Positions 46,763 to 56,175 are shown, numbered from the stretch's first letter. The stretch is DNA of 64,000 nucleotides from Bacillus sp. FJAT-27445 (GCF_001510665.1 NZ_LMTI01000006.1:278516-342515); one strand, 5' to 3'. Numbers and translations are program-made. The notes: generated from the letters alone by a model not told the origin.

Positions 46763-47140
46763 ATGGAGCTTTATCCACATCAGTACTATGAATTCTTTAT
46801 CCATTTTAATGAAGGCGATTATTACACCTGCCATGACCTTCTGGAAGAGATGTGGATGGAGGAGAAGGGAAACCTGTTCTTTAAGGGGCTGTTGCAGATG
46901 AGTGTTGCCCTTTACCACTATGGCTACGGAAATGTGAAAGGCGCGCGGCTAATGATGCAGGCGGCCCATGACTATTTGCAGGGCTACAGGCCGAGGCATT
47001 GGGGCTTGGACCTCGAAAAGGTGATTGTTTATATTGAAGAATGTCAGTTGCTTATTCCGGACGGCGTTGACTCGGTTCCGTATGAACAAATTAATATTCT
47101 TCCGCCGCTTCCATCACTGTATTTGTATATGGAGGAATAG
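46763..47140 (+). CDS. DUF309 family protein
   Basis: A 125-residue helical protein of DUF309. It carries the family motif FNEGDYYTCHDLLEEMWMEE, with the H-x3-E-x2-W pattern that suggests a metal site, then GLLQMSVALYHYGYGN. Function unknown. AAGGTGA lies before the ATG at 46763; a GTG at 46754 is an alternative. It lies 72 bases before pepA. Confidence 0.85.
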   Translation: MELYPHQYYEFFIHFNEGDYYTCHDLLEEMWMEEKGNLFFKGLLQMSVALYHYGYGNVKGARLMMQAAHDYLQGYRPRHWGLDLEKVIVYIEECQLLIPDGVDSVPYEQINILPPLPSLYLYMEE

Positions 47141-47212
47141 CCGGTATGGGTTGATATGAATTTTTCATACTTTTCGGTATAATTAAAAGGTATAAATAAA
47201 GGGGGTACGGAG

Positions 47213-48721
47213 ATGTTTACGGTAAAAACAGAAGTAAATTTTTCAGCAAGCCATGAAAACCTTGTTATTGGCCTCTTTGACAAGCCGGTCAAATTTGAGG
47301 GAGGGCTGGCAGCGCTTGATGAATTATTCGAAGGGCAGTTAAATGAAATTGCCAAAAACGGCGATATTTCAGGAAAGCTTAAAGAAGTTGGCAAATTACA
47401 TACACTCGGCAAGGCCGGAGCAAAAAAAATCTGGTTCGTCGGCCTGGGCAGGGAAAAGGAATTTACATTTGAAAAGCTCCGTGAGGCACTGGGACGGGTT
47501 TTTAAATCACTGAAAAATGCAAAACAAGAGGAAGCAGCCCTTCTGCTTGACTCCTTCCTGACAGGCGATATTGATGTGAATGACGCTGCTTATGCCGCAA
47601 GCGAGGCTTTTGCCCTTTCGACCTATGCATTCGAAGGTTACAAACAAAAGCCGAATGAACCGGATAAAAGACTTGGGAGCATTACGGTTTACACCGAATC
47701 TTCGGACGAAGATGAAATCAAAGCTTCTCTTACGGTTGGCTATGCATACGGCCGGGGAACAAATTCGGCGCGGACGCTCGTCAACACGCCTGGCAATATG
47801 CTCAAGGCTTCGGATTTGGCGGAATATGCGCGCGAACTCGGGGAAAAGTACGGTTTCGAAACGGAAATTCTCGGCCTTGAAGAAATCAAAAAACTTGGCA
47901 TGGGTGCACTCCTTGCTGTTAACCAAGGATCTGTCGAGGAGCCAAGGATGATTGTCCTTAAGTACCATGGAAAAGAAACATGGGAGGACGCAATTGGCCT
48001 TGTCGGTAAAGGGATTACGTTTGATACGGGCGGGTATTCCATTAAAACGAAGACTGGCATCGTTGGCATGAAGACAGATATGGGCGGGGCAGCCGCTGTT
48101 CTCGGCGCGATGGAAATCATCGGCGAGTTGAAGCCTGAGCAAAACGTGGTCGCTGTCATCCCTTCCACTGACAACATGATCAGCGGCGGAGCTTTCAAAC
48201 CGGATGATGTCATCACTTCCATGAGCGGAAAGACAATTGAAGTGCTGAACACCGATGCGGAAGGACGTCTTGTGCTTGCGGATGCGATGACTTATGCGAA
48301 GCACCACGGCGCCCAATACCTTGTCGATGTGGCGACGTTGACTGGCGGGGTCATCACTGCACTCGGCATGCATACGACCGGGGCGATGACTAATAACGAA
48401 GAGCTGTTTGAACAGGTGCTTGAAGCTTCCTATGAAGCAGGCGAGCAAATGTGGCGCCTGCCAATCTTTGAAAAAGATTTGGAACGTGTCCGCGGCAGCA
48501 AAATCGCCGATTTGAATAATTCGCCTGGCTCTGAAGGGCACGCGGTTATGGGCGGCGCTTTCGTCGGTGAATTTGCCGAAGGGACCCCATGGGTACACCT
48601 CGATATTGCCGGAACATCTACGGCAAGGCAGGATACTGACCTTGGCCCGGCAGGCGCGACTGGAGCAATGACCAGGACGCTCGCCTTGTTCGTTGAACGT
48701 TTTGAGTCTCTTGGAAAATAA
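47213..48721 (+). CDS. pepA: Leucyl aminopeptidase (M17)
   Basis: A 502-residue cytosolic M17 aminopeptidase (yuiE in B. subtilis) that trims N-terminal residues. The metal-binding K and D are in [14 protein letters not shown], with further ligands in [13 protein letters not shown] and the signature [14 protein letters not shown]. It ends in a probable hexamer-type C-terminal domain. AAGGGGG lies before the ATG. Terminator follows. Confidence 0.96.
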   Translation: MFTVKTEVNFSASHENLVIGLFDKPVKFEGGLAALDELFEGQLNEIAKNGDISGKLKEVGKLHTLGKAGAKKIWFVGLGREKEFTFEKLREALGRVFKSLKNAKQEEAALLLDSFLTGDIDVNDAAYAASEAFALSTYAFEGYKQKPNEPDKRLGSITVYTESSDEDEIKASLTVGYAYGRGTNSARTLVNTPGNMLKASDLAEYARELGEKYGFETEILGLEEIKKLGMGALLAVNQGSVEEPRMIVLKYHGKETWEDAIGLVGKGITFDTGGYSIKTKTGIVGMKTDMGGAAAVLGAMEIIGELKPEQNVVAVIPSTDNMISGGAFKPDDVITSMSGKTIEVLNTDAEGRLVLADAMTYAKHHGAQYLVDVATLTGGVITALGMHTTGAMTNNEELFEQVLEASYEAGEQMWRLPIFEKDLERVRGSKIADLNNSPGSEGHAVMGGAFVGEFAEGTPWVHLDIAGTSTARQDTDLGPAGATGAMTRTLALFVERFESLGK

Positions 48722-48760
48722 CTAAAGAATAAGGGGAATAAATCCCCTACCATGCGATTT

Positions 48761-48793
48761 GCCCCCCGGTCCTGTTCCGGGGGGCTTTTCTTT
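48761..48793 (+). terminator. Terminator after pepA
   Basis: Arms GCCCCCCGG and CCGGGGGGC with TTTTC. A second small hairpin, AGGGG/CCCCT, lies just before it. Confidence 0.88.
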
Positions 48794-48884
48794 TACAGCT
48801 GAAAAATGGAGCCCGCCCACTCAATCCCTTCCTTGCTCGCATATGAAATAGGGAAGGCAAGTGCACAGAAAAGGAGGTTCCCAT

Positions 48885-49094
48885 ATGTATGACATAAGAA
48901 ATCAGCACTACTATGGCGGGGATCAACGGTTTTTTGTAGGGCCGTTTCTTGGCGGGCTGCTAGGCGGTGCGTTGGGAAGCGCACTGTTCTTTCCACGGCC
49001 GTTTGCCCCGTTCCCGGCCTATCCCCCAGTTGGTTTTCCAGGATACGGATTTGGCTACGGAGGCTTCGGCTACGGAAACCCTTATTTTTACTAA
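48885..49094 (+). CDS. Small Gly/Phe/Tyr-rich protein
   Basis: A 69-residue protein with a glycine-rich hydrophobic middle (FLGGLLGGALGSALFF) and a Pro/Gly/Tyr/Phe-rich tail (GYGFGYGGFGYGNPYFY). This composition is common in small spore-coat or surface proteins of Bacillus. AAAAGGAGG lies before the ATG at 48885. A terminator follows. I do not recognise a family. Confidence 0.72.
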   Translation: MYDIRNQHYYGGDQRFFVGPFLGGLLGGALGSALFFPRPFAPFPAYPPVGFPGYGFGYGGFGYGNPYFY

Positions 49095-49105
49095 AGGCCA
49101 AAAAG

Positions 49106-49135
49106 AAGGGCTGCCCTTAAGAGGTACAGCCCTTT
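49106..49135 (+). terminator. Terminator after the small Gly-rich gene
   Basis: Arms AAGGGCTG and CAGCCCTT. Confidence 0.75.
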
Positions 49136-49232
49136 CTGTCTTTGGAAACTCCTTCCTCCTATGATAAAATTGAAGAAATGCTTCAACCGATAGTAACGTT
49201 TTGGTTTCTAAAACTCCTTTATTCAAGGAAAT

Positions 49233-49580
49233 CTATCTCCATCTCATCGTGATGGAAACTCCGCAGCAGCCGGGGTCAGCAAAAACGACTGTTAGTCCGT
49301 CAGGGTCGAAAATAATCCTCGCATCTTTTCTGACCCCCGCCGATGTAAGCAGGTTCCTGACAATATCGGGTTTTGATGCCTGGGCAGCTTCCATGATTCG
49401 CTGCGATAAATTCCTTGATCCAGCTATTTTATTCGCTAGCACGCCTGCTTCGGATAAGGAGGGCCTTACTCTCCTCGCCGATGCCATAAACATGTCGGGA
49501 ACGGCAGGAGGAAGCACCCTGGCAGGCTGGGCCGGGAAACCTCTATAGGATGAAGGATAAGGATAGCCATAAAAATGCAA
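49233..49580 (-). CDS. Small protein resembling Bacillus inner-coat-type families
   Basis: A 115-residue protein with an aromatic/Pro-rich N-terminus (HFYGYPYPSSYRGFPAQP) and a helical part (IMEAAQASKPDIVRNLLTSAG), then a C-terminal beta segment with a CC pair (DPGCCGVSITMRWR). It recalls small Bacillus sporulation proteins with the ending DCCHLTxALRWR, but I cannot name the family. The start is uncertain; TTG at 49580 has AAAGGAAG nine bases upstream. Confidence 0.6.
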   Translation of the reverse strand: MHFYGYPYPSSYRGFPAQPARVLPPAVPDMFMASARRVRPSLSEAGVLANKIAGSRNLSQRIMEAAQASKPDIVRNLLTSAGVRKDARIIFDPDGLTVVFADPGCCGVSITMRWR

Positions 49581-49806
49581 ATGGTTCACTTCCTTTGTAT
49601 AAAGTTTTACACGCAAAAGCCACAAGCGGGGATTCATTCTTGGCGTTTCTCCAAGACTAAGCCGGAGGATATGTTCTTACTCGTACATTCCATTTCATTA
49701 ATGTATATGAAATTTGTATCTCAGCTATACAAGGGAGGGAAGGATTGCCAGAGACGAAAAGAGGGAAAGGAAGAGATAGGAAGCAAGGGTTAGGGAGGGA
49801 TTTAGG

Positions 49807-50463
49807 ATGGATCTCGATTTTTTCATGAATATTCTCGATGAAAGTGGTTATGCCGGCCTTTTTTTATGGATTTTGCTCGGTTCATCGACGCTGCCGGTGC
49901 CGAATGAAATTATAATGATGACGATTGGATTGGCCGCATCCCAGAGCCCATCCCATATTCTCCCGATATTTTTTACTACCCTTGGCGGGGTTCTGACGGC
50001 ATTGACAGCCAGTTATTTTTTTGGGAGGTTTATTGGCTGGCCATTGCTTCATTTCTTGGCCAAGAAGGAACGTTTCGCAAAAAAGATTTCCACTTCTCTT
50101 AGGCTCATGGATAAATACCATGCTTTTTCTCTTTCACTCAGTTATTTTGTACCTGGTGCCAGGGCACTCGTCCCCTTCCTCTATGGTTTCAGCAGGCTAT
50201 CATTTAAAAAGTTCATTCTCTTTGCCTACAGCGGCGCGACAATCTGGCTGTTAATCATGTTCTCTGCAGGCTATCTATTTGGTGAGCATTTAGATCCCAG
50301 TGGTGCTTTTCTTGAGGAATTTCTTGTTGCCACAGTAATCGGAGCCGTTTTTATTTATTTCCTTTTTAAAATCATTCGTAAAAAACGTGGTGTGGAAGAC
50401 GAGGAACAGGAAGAAATCCTTCCGGCAACCCTTGCAGCTATACAAAAAGGCAGCTCGGATTAA
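49807..50463 (+). CDS. DedA/SNARE-associated family membrane protein
   Basis: A 218-residue membrane protein of the DedA family with about five to six membrane segments. It has ESGYAGLFLWILLGSSTLPVP, LGGVLTALTASYFFGRFIGW and the conserved FVPGARALVPFLYGFSRLSFKKF. DedA proteins move or flip lipids, including undecaprenyl phosphate. The acidic C-terminus (DEEQEEIL) is cytoplasmic. GGGAGGGATTTAGG lies before the ATG. Confidence 0.9.
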   Translation: MDLDFFMNILDESGYAGLFLWILLGSSTLPVPNEIIMMTIGLAASQSPSHILPIFFTTLGGVLTALTASYFFGRFIGWPLLHFLAKKERFAKKISTSLRLMDKYHAFSLSLSYFVPGARALVPFLYGFSRLSFKKFILFAYSGATIWLLIMFSAGYLFGEHLDPSGAFLEEFLVATVIGAVFIYFLFKIIRKKRGVEDEEQEEILPATLAAIQKGSSD

Positions 50464-50491
50464 ATCCCGGCTGCCGAACCAAAATGTCCAG

Positions 50492-50674
50492 TTACATTTC
50501 CCTTCGGTGTTCGAATAGGTCAATTGTTCCAAGAACGACGTGCGCTAGGCCAAAGCCCAGCACAGTGTTTGCAACCATTTTGTTGACTCCGTTGTTCCGT
50601 GACATAGCGTAACCGGCAACAGTGACAGCTGAACCAAGGATTGTCGGTATCAGCCCTTCCCTGTATCTATCCAT
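50492..50674 (-). CDS. Small membrane protein
   Basis: A 60-residue protein with two short hydrophobic stretches (LIPTILGSAVTVAGYAM and ANTVLGFGLAHVVLGTIDL) and a charged end (FEHRREM). I do not recognise its role. GAGGTGAG lies before the ATG. It is convergent with dedA, with 28 bases between. Confidence 0.65.
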   Translation of the reverse strand: MDRYREGLIPTILGSAVTVAGYAMSRNNGVNKMVANTVLGFGLAHVVLGTIDLFEHRREM

Positions 50675-50787
50675 GCGCGCTCACCTCATTCGAAGGATTT
50701 CCGAGGTCCATTGCTGGACATACATAGTATAAGCAGTTATAGAATTATTAAAGATAGAACATTTTACATAGAAAGTGGGGATAGCAA

Positions 50788-51174
50788 ATGAATGTGAAAA
50801 ATACATTGATTGAGGCTCTCGGCATAGAAATTACCTTGCTGGAAAAGGGCAGGGTAGAGGCAACGATGCCTGTTGATGGAAGGACGAAGCAGCCGTTCGG
50901 CCTGCTGCATGGCGGGGCGTCAGTCGCTCTTGCAGAAACCGTAGCAAGTGTGGGTGCTTACGAACTGGTGGACCACGAAACAGAGTCTGTGGCAGGGCTT
51001 GAGATTAATGCGAACCATATCCGAGGGAAACGGGAAGGTGCAGTCAAGGCGGTTGCTACAGTGCTTCATCAAGGGAAAACGACTCAGGTATGGGACATTA
51101 GGATTACAGATGAAGAAGGAAAGCCAGTCTGCATTTCGAGATGCACGATGGCCGTACTCAAACTGAAAAAATAA
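50788..51174 (+). CDS. yuxO: Hotdog-fold thioesterase YuxO
   Basis: A 128-residue PaaI/MenI-type hotdog thioesterase. The catalytic region is FGLLHGGASVALAETVASVGA, with Glu as the nucleophile or base, then LEINANHIRGKREG. B. subtilis YuxO is the 1,4-dihydroxy-2-naphthoyl-CoA thioesterase of menaquinone synthesis (menI). AAAGTGGGG lies before the ATG. Terminator follows. Confidence 0.9.
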   Translation: MNVKNTLIEALGIEITLLEKGRVEATMPVDGRTKQPFGLLHGGASVALAETVASVGAYELVDHETESVAGLEINANHIRGKREGAVKAVATVLHQGKTTQVWDIRITDEEGKPVCISRCTMAVLKLKK

Positions 51175-51200
51175 GGCAGCGGCTTCGCTGCCTTTTCTCT
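51173..51200 (+). terminator. Terminator after yuxO
   Basis: Arms AAGGCAGC and GCTGCCTT with a GGCTTC loop. Confidence 0.85.
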
Positions 51201-51283
51201 TTTTAACTGCTGGAAAACACTTTAAATGTTGTTAAAAAATTTCAAAAATTCAGCTGCTTCCATGCTATAATAAAGTGAACCTT

Positions 51284-51370
51284 CCATCAGCGGTGGTTTT
51301 CCGCTGATGGTTAGCTGAACCAATCGGACCTTTAGGGACAGTTGCCCCTTTAGGGCTTACTGTCCTTTAA
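51284..51370. repeat. Structured repeat with CCATCAGCGG hairpin and AACCAATCGG
   Basis: CCATCAGCGG and CCGCTGATGG form a perfect 10-bp hairpin at 51284-51310. TTAGCTGAACCAATCGG follows, as in 37092-37108, and then a second hairpin AGGGACAGT/ACTGTCCTT at 51335-51367. Same family as 37044-37184, in a different order. Confidence 0.75.
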
Positions 51371-51472
51371 GTGTGGGGTAAAAGAAATATTTAAAAATAG
51401 AACACGCGCACAATTATTTGTACAGGTTCTAAATATAATGTAGTACAGGCGCGACGGGGAGGAGTGGATGGA

Positions 51473-52093
51473 TTGTCAGCGAAAAAACAATTCCTGTTTA
51501 TTGACTTTGAATTTACGATGCCTGAAAAAAATATTAGGTCAAGAGAGTTTTTTCCAGAGATCATTGAAGCAGGCATCGTCTCCGTAATCGATAACAAAAT
51601 ACAGTCACAATTTTCGGCCTATGTAAAGCCCTCTAGGTTCCCGGTTCTTTCCGAGCGTTGTAAATCATTCCTACATATCACCCAAAAGCAGATTGATTCG
51701 GGAATGCCATTTACTGATTTGGTCAACTACTTTGACGAGCTTGGCAGGAACCAGGAAAATACAATAGTCACGTGGGGTAACATGGACATGAAGGTGCTTC
51801 GCCATAATTGCGATGCGGCAGGCCTGCCGTTTCCACTTAAAGGGAAGGAAATTGACCTTTCAATGGAGTATAAACGGTTTTTCGGCGACCAGAACCAGAC
51901 AGGGCTTTGGAAAGCCGTACAGGAATATGGCAAGGAAGGGACAGGAAGGCATCACCGTGCCCTTGATGACGCATTGACAACGTACAATATTTTTAAGCTT
52001 GTAGAGAAGGACAAACGTTATCTTGAGAAGCCGAAGCCGACGACAATCGGAGACAGGATCGATTTCTCAAAGTTTCTCAATGAATTCGTGTAA
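51473..52093 (+). CDS. kapD: 3'-5' exonuclease-like KapD
   Basis: A 206-residue DEDD-type exonuclease. ExoI is FIDFEFTMPE, ExoII holds TWGNMDMKVLRHN and ExoIII is HHRALDDALTTYNIF. In B. subtilis KapD inhibits the KinA sporulation phosphorelay. The start is TTG at 51473, nine bases after GGGGAGGAG; GTG at 51464 is unlikely. It is convergent with kapB. Confidence 0.9.
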   Translation: MSAKKQFLFIDFEFTMPEKNIRSREFFPEIIEAGIVSVIDNKIQSQFSAYVKPSRFPVLSERCKSFLHITQKQIDSGMPFTDLVNYFDELGRNQENTIVTWGNMDMKVLRHNCDAAGLPFPLKGKEIDLSMEYKRFFGDQNQTGLWKAVQEYGKEGTGRHHRALDDALTTYNIFKLVEKDKRYLEKPKPTTIGDRIDFSKFLNEFV

Positions 52094-52128
52094 AAGGCCA
52101 AGTCACACTTTATGTGATTTGGCCTTTG
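52092..52128. terminator. Bidirectional terminator between kapD and kapB
   Basis: Arms AAAGGCCAAGTCACA and TGTGATTTGGCCTTT, nearly perfect. Confidence 0.9.
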
Positions 52129-52130
52129 TG

Positions 52131-52517
52131 TTAGTGCCGGTGAAAGTACTCTTTCTCAAGGGTTTCAACATTGCGGAGGCTCATTTCCGCCCATGCGCCC
52201 GAATCGTTTTCAAGCTCGGCTTTTAACTTTCCAAGAGCTTCCTTAAGCGATTCTGAATAATCGGGTACTTCGCCTTCATATTTTTTTACCATCTGCTTTG
52301 GTATTATCGCGCCTTCACGGTAGGATAGGGCGCGGCGTTCATGAAAAAAGCCAACCTCCGCATCCTTTGGGTGGTGGAGATCCCCCTGCATTGGATGCTT
52401 TAGCACTCCGAGGACACGGACTAGCATGCCATTCGGTCGCTCTTCGGAAAATTCGGCAATGTATTTACCGGTTTTATAGATGGCGGTTACGATGTCACCT
52501 TTTTGAAGCTCAGACAA
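52131..52517 (-). CDS. kapB: Kinase-associated protein B
   Basis: A 128-residue SH3-like domain protein, the same length as B. subtilis KapB. It starts SELQKGDIVTAIYKTGKYIAEF and contains RVLGVLKHPMQGDLHHPKDAEVGFFHERRAL. KapB is needed for KinB signalling to Spo0F. The start is TTG at 52517, which follows AAGGAG. The kinB gene, next door in B. subtilis, is not present here. Confidence 0.9.
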   Translation of the reverse strand: MSELQKGDIVTAIYKTGKYIAEFSEERPNGMLVRVLGVLKHPMQGDLHHPKDAEVGFFHERRALSYREGAIIPKQMVKKYEGEVPDYSESLKEALGKLKAELENDSGAWAEMSLRNVETLEKEYFHRH

Positions 52518-52633
52518 GCGGACCACTCCTTCTGCAATTTTGTGCGTTGCTTTCATTATGGATGAAATTGATGGAAAAACAAAGTGCAAAAGCTTTCAAA
52601 ATCGGTTACATTAGTTAAATGGAGGGATGAATA

Positions 52634-53380
52634 ATGAAATTGAAAATAGCCGCCGCTTTGGTTGGCGTACTGCTTGTTTTATCAGCATGCGGGACGTCCG
52701 GGGAAAAAGCGGATGACAAAAAGAACACAGGCGCGGGCCAAAACACGCCAGAACAGACAGAAAAGAATGACAACAAACAGGGACCTGAAACAACGGGCTA
52801 CCCACAGCTTTCCAACGAGGTTGCGGAAGGTGAAAGGCTTGTTGAGATGGTGACAAACATGGGTACAATAAAAATCAAACTTTTCCCTGATCTTGCACCA
52901 AAAACGGTAGAAAATTTCATCAAGCTTAGCGAAAAGGACTACTATGACGGTGTGACATTCCACAGGGTCATCAATGATTTCATGATCCAGGGAGGTGACC
53001 CGGAGGGAACAGGAAGGGGCGGCGAAAGTATATACGGCAAGCCGTTCGAGGATGAATTTTCCGAGCAGCTATTTAACTTCCGCGGTGCGTTGTCCATGGC
53101 AAATTCAGGGCAAAACACGAACGGAAGCCAATTTTTCATCGTCCAAAACAAAAACCTTGATGAACGCCTGAAGGGCCAAATGAAAGAGGCCGGGTATCCG
53201 GATGACGTCATCACCGGGTACGAGCAGGGCGGAACGCCATACCTCGATTTCAAACATACGGTTTTTGGCCAGGTAATTGAGGGAATGGATGTTGTCGATA
53301 AGATTGCGGAAGTGAAGGTAGGCGAATCGGACAAGCCTGTAGAGGATGTCATCATTAAGGATATCAAAATCGTTAAATAA
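52634..53380 (+). CDS. Lipoprotein peptidyl-prolyl isomerase (cyclophilin)
   Basis: A 248-residue lipoprotein. The signal peptide ends in a lipobox ([11 protein letters not shown]), followed by a charged Lys/Asn/Gln-rich linker of about 45 residues and a cyclophilin domain with [34 protein letters not shown]-like and [14 protein letters not shown]. It should speed prolyl isomerisation at the outer face of the membrane. GGAGGGATG lies before the ATG. Confidence 0.92.
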   Translation: MKLKIAAALVGVLLVLSACGTSGEKADDKKNTGAGQNTPEQTEKNDNKQGPETTGYPQLSNEVAEGERLVEMVTNMGTIKIKLFPDLAPKTVENFIKLSEKDYYDGVTFHRVINDFMIQGGDPEGTGRGGESIYGKPFEDEFSEQLFNFRGALSMANSGQNTNGSQFFIVQNKNLDERLKGQMKEAGYPDDVITGYEQGGTPYLDFKHTVFGQVIEGMDVVDKIAEVKVGESDKPVEDVIIKDIKIVK

Positions 53381-53474
53381 GCCGCTGATGGAAAAGGAAA
53401 TTGTTTTCCGGGACCCTCGCAAAGACGATATGTTATACTAACTGGTGATATCAGGGGTGAGAGGAAGTTTTAAA

Positions 53475-53681
53475 ATGGATTCCTTCTTAATGGCACTTTT
53501 CCTCTATTTTCCGGAGGATAAAAGCGAATATATTCCCGCTGCTATTTCGTTTTTCTTTTTCCTCCTTGGCGCGATCGGCGCAATGTGGCTGATTATCCGC
53601 GTATCAAGAAAGGAAGCGAGAAAAGCAAAGGAGCTTGAGGACAGGCTTTTGAATAGGGACGGGCACGAGGGAAACAGCTGA
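53475..53681 (+). CDS. Small membrane protein with charged tail
   Basis: A 68-residue protein with a helical segment (AAISFFFFLLGAIGAMWLII) and a charged coiled tail (SRKEARKAKELEDRLLNRDG). The N-terminus faces outward by the positive-inside rule. Function unknown. GAGGAAG lies before the ATG at 53475. Confidence 0.65.
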   Translation: MDSFLMALFLYFPEDKSEYIPAAISFFFFLLGAIGAMWLIIRVSRKEARKAKELEDRLLNRDGHEGNS

Positions 53682-53705
53682 CATGCTGTTTCCTTTTTTG
53701 GCTTG

Positions 53706-53735
53706 CTTAGGAAGCTATAAAATAGAACATTGTCG
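53706..53735. repeat. Left-end fragment of the 30720 repeat family
   Basis: AGGAAGCTATAAAATAGAACATTG matches the first bases of 30720-30890, with AGAACATT as in 46494. Nothing else of the repeat follows. Confidence 0.5.
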
Positions 53736-53791
53736 CTAAAAAAGTTATAGATGAACACTAATGGAAAGATATCAAAGTCTGGGGGTTGGCC

Positions 53792-54454
53792 ATGCGGCTG
53801 AAAGCGATTATTTTTGATATGGACGGAGTACTCGTAGATACTGTCGGCTTGCATTTTTTCGCAAATAAATGGATGGCCGATTTTTTGGATATACCCTTTA
53901 CCGTAGAGGATAACAAAGGGTATAAAGGAATTTCGAGAATGGATATTATAGAAGATCTGGTAAAGCGTTCCGGAAAAAAGCTGAACCTTAACGAGAAGAA
54001 AGAACTTTCTGAGGCAAAAAACAGGCAATATCAGCGATTGATTAATAACCTCGATAAAGCTGCGGTTTTACCAGGGATTGAGGCATTGCTTTCCGAGTTA
54101 AAACGATACGGGATTAAGATGGCAGTTGCCTCTGCTAGCACAAGTGGGCCGATTGTTTTAAAAAAAGCAGGCCTTCTTCAGTATATGGATTTTATTGTCG
54201 ATCCAGCTTCTCTTGCCAATGGAAAGCCTGACCCAGAAATCTTTTTGAGGGCTGCCGACGGTCTTGGAGTTGCCCCGGAATATTGCGCAGCAATCGAAGA
54301 CGGCAAAGCAGGGCTTAAGGCGATTAGGCTTGCGGGGATGTTTTCTGTCGCGGTAGGGGAAGAACTGGCTATGGAAGAAGCTGATTGGCATGTAGCATAT
54401 ACCTCGGCGATTACATATAAGGAATTGGCAAAACGGTTTGGGGAGCGTGGGTGA
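53792..54454 (+). CDS. HAD beta-phosphoglucomutase-like protein
   Basis: A 220-residue HAD-IA protein. Motif I is FDMDGVLVDTVGLH with the phosphoryl-accepting and acid/base aspartates. ASASTSGPIVLKKAGL, GKPDPEIFL and AIEDGKAGLKAI match motifs II-IV. Likely a beta-phosphoglucomutase or related phosphatase. It overlaps the next ORF region (stop at 54452-54454), so one operon with the membrane protein and kinase is likely. Confidence 0.87.
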   Translation: MRLKAIIFDMDGVLVDTVGLHFFANKWMADFLDIPFTVEDNKGYKGISRMDIIEDLVKRSGKKLNLNEKKELSEAKNRQYQRLINNLDKAAVLPGIEALLSELKRYGIKMAVASASTSGPIVLKKAGLLQYMDFIVDPASLANGKPDPEIFLRAADGLGVAPEYCAAIEDGKAGLKAIRLAGMFSVAVGEELAMEEADWHVAYTSAITYKELAKRFGERG

Positions 54455-54455
54455 T

Positions 54456-55169
54456 TTGGCGGAAAAAGAAATGGACAAAACGGACTTCCAGTTAAAATGG
54501 GTTGATGTCGTAATCACCGAATACAATTCACTCCGGGCCGAAGTGAGCGATTCACTAAAAAACCAGCAGTCGGTCATTAATTACGGTCTGACGGCTATTG
54601 GTGTACTGATTGCATTTAGCGCAAACCTTTGGGGTAAAGAAAAAATAATTGAAGGCATTTATGTGTTTTTTATTCCGTTTATCTGTAATTTGATCCTCCT
54701 AATCTGGAACGGCGAGGTACGGAGGATGTCCAGGGCGGGCCAATATATAAAACTGCTAGAAGACAAGCTTCAGGAAAAGCTCCGGCCACTGTCGGGATTT
54801 TCAGAAAGGGCCCTTAATTGGGAGACGTACCTCAGGTTGCCCAGAAACGGTTCAGCAGGGGTTGGAAAAGCAGCAAATTCGTTGCCAAGTTGGCTACCGC
54901 TTTTTGGCGGGGTAAAAACAAACAAAATTAAAAGTAATTATATTGCCATCATCGTCATGTTCGGCATTTTAAGCATTCTTTCGATTCTTCTTGCCTTTGG
55001 CCACAGCTTCAGTATGTTCTCTCATTCCGGGCAGTACGCAGGTACGGCTTCAATTGGCGCATGGCTCCGCGACGAGGGTTGGTGGCTTGCCTTTTACTCT
55101 ATACTGCTTTTAGCAGATATCTTCTTGTGCTTATACCATTACCGATATTTTCAAAGCGTCAAAAAATAA
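54456..55169 (+). CDS. Membrane protein of unknown function
   Basis: A 237-residue membrane protein with a charged, helical N-terminus (VVITEYNSLRAEVSDSLKNQQ) and four hydrophobic segments: GLTAIGVLIAFSANLW, VFFIPFICNLILLIW, ILSILSILLAFGH and LAFYSILLLADIFLCLYHY. I recognise no family. It starts at TTG (54456) one base after the HAD stop, with GGGAG upstream, or at ATG 54471. It lies between the HAD and sugar-kinase genes. Confidence 0.7.
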   Translation: MAEKEMDKTDFQLKWVDVVITEYNSLRAEVSDSLKNQQSVINYGLTAIGVLIAFSANLWGKEKIIEGIYVFFIPFICNLILLIWNGEVRRMSRAGQYIKLLEDKLQEKLRPLSGFSERALNWETYLRLPRNGSAGVGKAANSLPSWLPLFGGVKTNKIKSNYIAIIVMFGILSILSILLAFGHSFSMFSHSGQYAGTASIGAWLRDEGWWLAFYSILLLADIFLCLYHYRYFQSVKK

Positions 55170-55188
55170 CTGTCGGGGAGAAATCAAA

Positions 55189-56175
55189 TTGAACCAACAA
55201 GTTGTTGTAAGCATTGATGGCGGGGGAACCTATACGCGGGCTGTAGTTGCAGGAATGGATGGAAAAATTATCGGGTTTTCCAAAAAAACTGGCTCCCATC
55301 CAGGAAAGAACCGGCAGCCGGGGAAAAACGTTAGTGATGCCATCACAGAAGCTATTGCTGTTGCCGGATGTAAAATGGATGACGTAGCGTATATGGCTGG
55401 CGGCTTTGCGGGAGTGAATGCTCCCGAAGACCAAAGCTGGGCAAATGAATTTTTAGGCCTGCCGGGAATCAATTGCCCGAAGGCAGTCATGAATGATGCG
55501 GAGCTTGCCCAATTTGGTGCCTTTTCCGGTGGGAGCGGGATTATTGCCGTGGCGGGGACAGGTTCAATTATTATAGGTAAAACCGAAAATGGGCGAATCG
55601 TTAGAAATTATGATTTCAACCATAAATCGGATGCGGGGGCAAGATACTTGTCGTATTCGGTCATATACGGGCTATTGTCAGAAAAAAACGATGGAAGTGA
55701 TTCCGAATTAACAGAAAGGGTCCTTGCCTACTGGAATGCAGCAAGCATTGCCAAGCTAAGGCTTCTTGCTGCACGCGGATTTGGAACAGACAAGATTGAG
55801 GCAATCAAGAGGTTATCGGAGATGGCGAGAATTGTAACCGATGCTGCCGAAAAGGGAAGCAGTCTCGCAATCGAAGCCTGCCGCCATGCTTCCCAATCGC
55901 TCGTTACCGGTATCGAACTGGTTTCAGGTATGTTTTCAGCCCGCCAAGTCCCGCTAGCTGTTTTTGGCGGGGTAGCCACCAATCCGTATATAAGAGGTCT
56001 CTTAATGGAAATGCTTAATAATCATAGGGGAGTGAAAAACTATGTCTTCCGGGAGCCAGTTCTTTCCCCGCTGTCCGGCGGAATCCTTTATGCATATAAC
56101 GAACTGGGGATTCCAAATGCAACAGAACTTAAGGAAGTACTGGCTCGAGAAGAGAAAAGGCTTCTTCCCTATTAG
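55189..56175 (+). CDS. BadF/BadG-type N-acetylglucosamine kinase
   Basis: A 328-residue ASKHA-fold kinase. The phosphate loop is VVSIDGGGTYTRAVVAG, and AGTGSIIIG plus FGGVATNPYIRGL match family positions. Such kinases phosphorylate N-acetylglucosamine or N-acetylmuramic acid in sugar salvage, here probably with the phosphoglucomutase-like HAD. It starts at TTG (55189) after GGGGAGAA. Confidence 0.85.
   Translation: MNQQVVVSIDGGGTYTRAVVAGMDGKIIGFSKKTGSHPGKNRQPGKNVSDAITEAIAVAGCKMDDVAYMAGGFAGVNAPEDQSWANEFLGLPGINCPKAVMNDAELAQFGAFSGGSGIIAVAGTGSIIIGKTENGRIVRNYDFNHKSDAGARYLSYSVIYGLLSEKNDGSDSELTERVLAYWNAASIAKLRLLAARGFGTDKIEAIKRLSEMARIVTDAAEKGSSLAIEACRHASQSLVTGIELVSGMFSARQVPLAVFGGVATNPYIRGLLMEMLNNHRGVKNYVFREPVLSPLSGGILYAYNELGIPNATELKEVLAREEKRLLPY

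Noticed and set aside
47507-48598. 363-codon minus-strand frame
   Set aside because: It is wholly antisense to pepA, whose M17 motifs are unmistakable.
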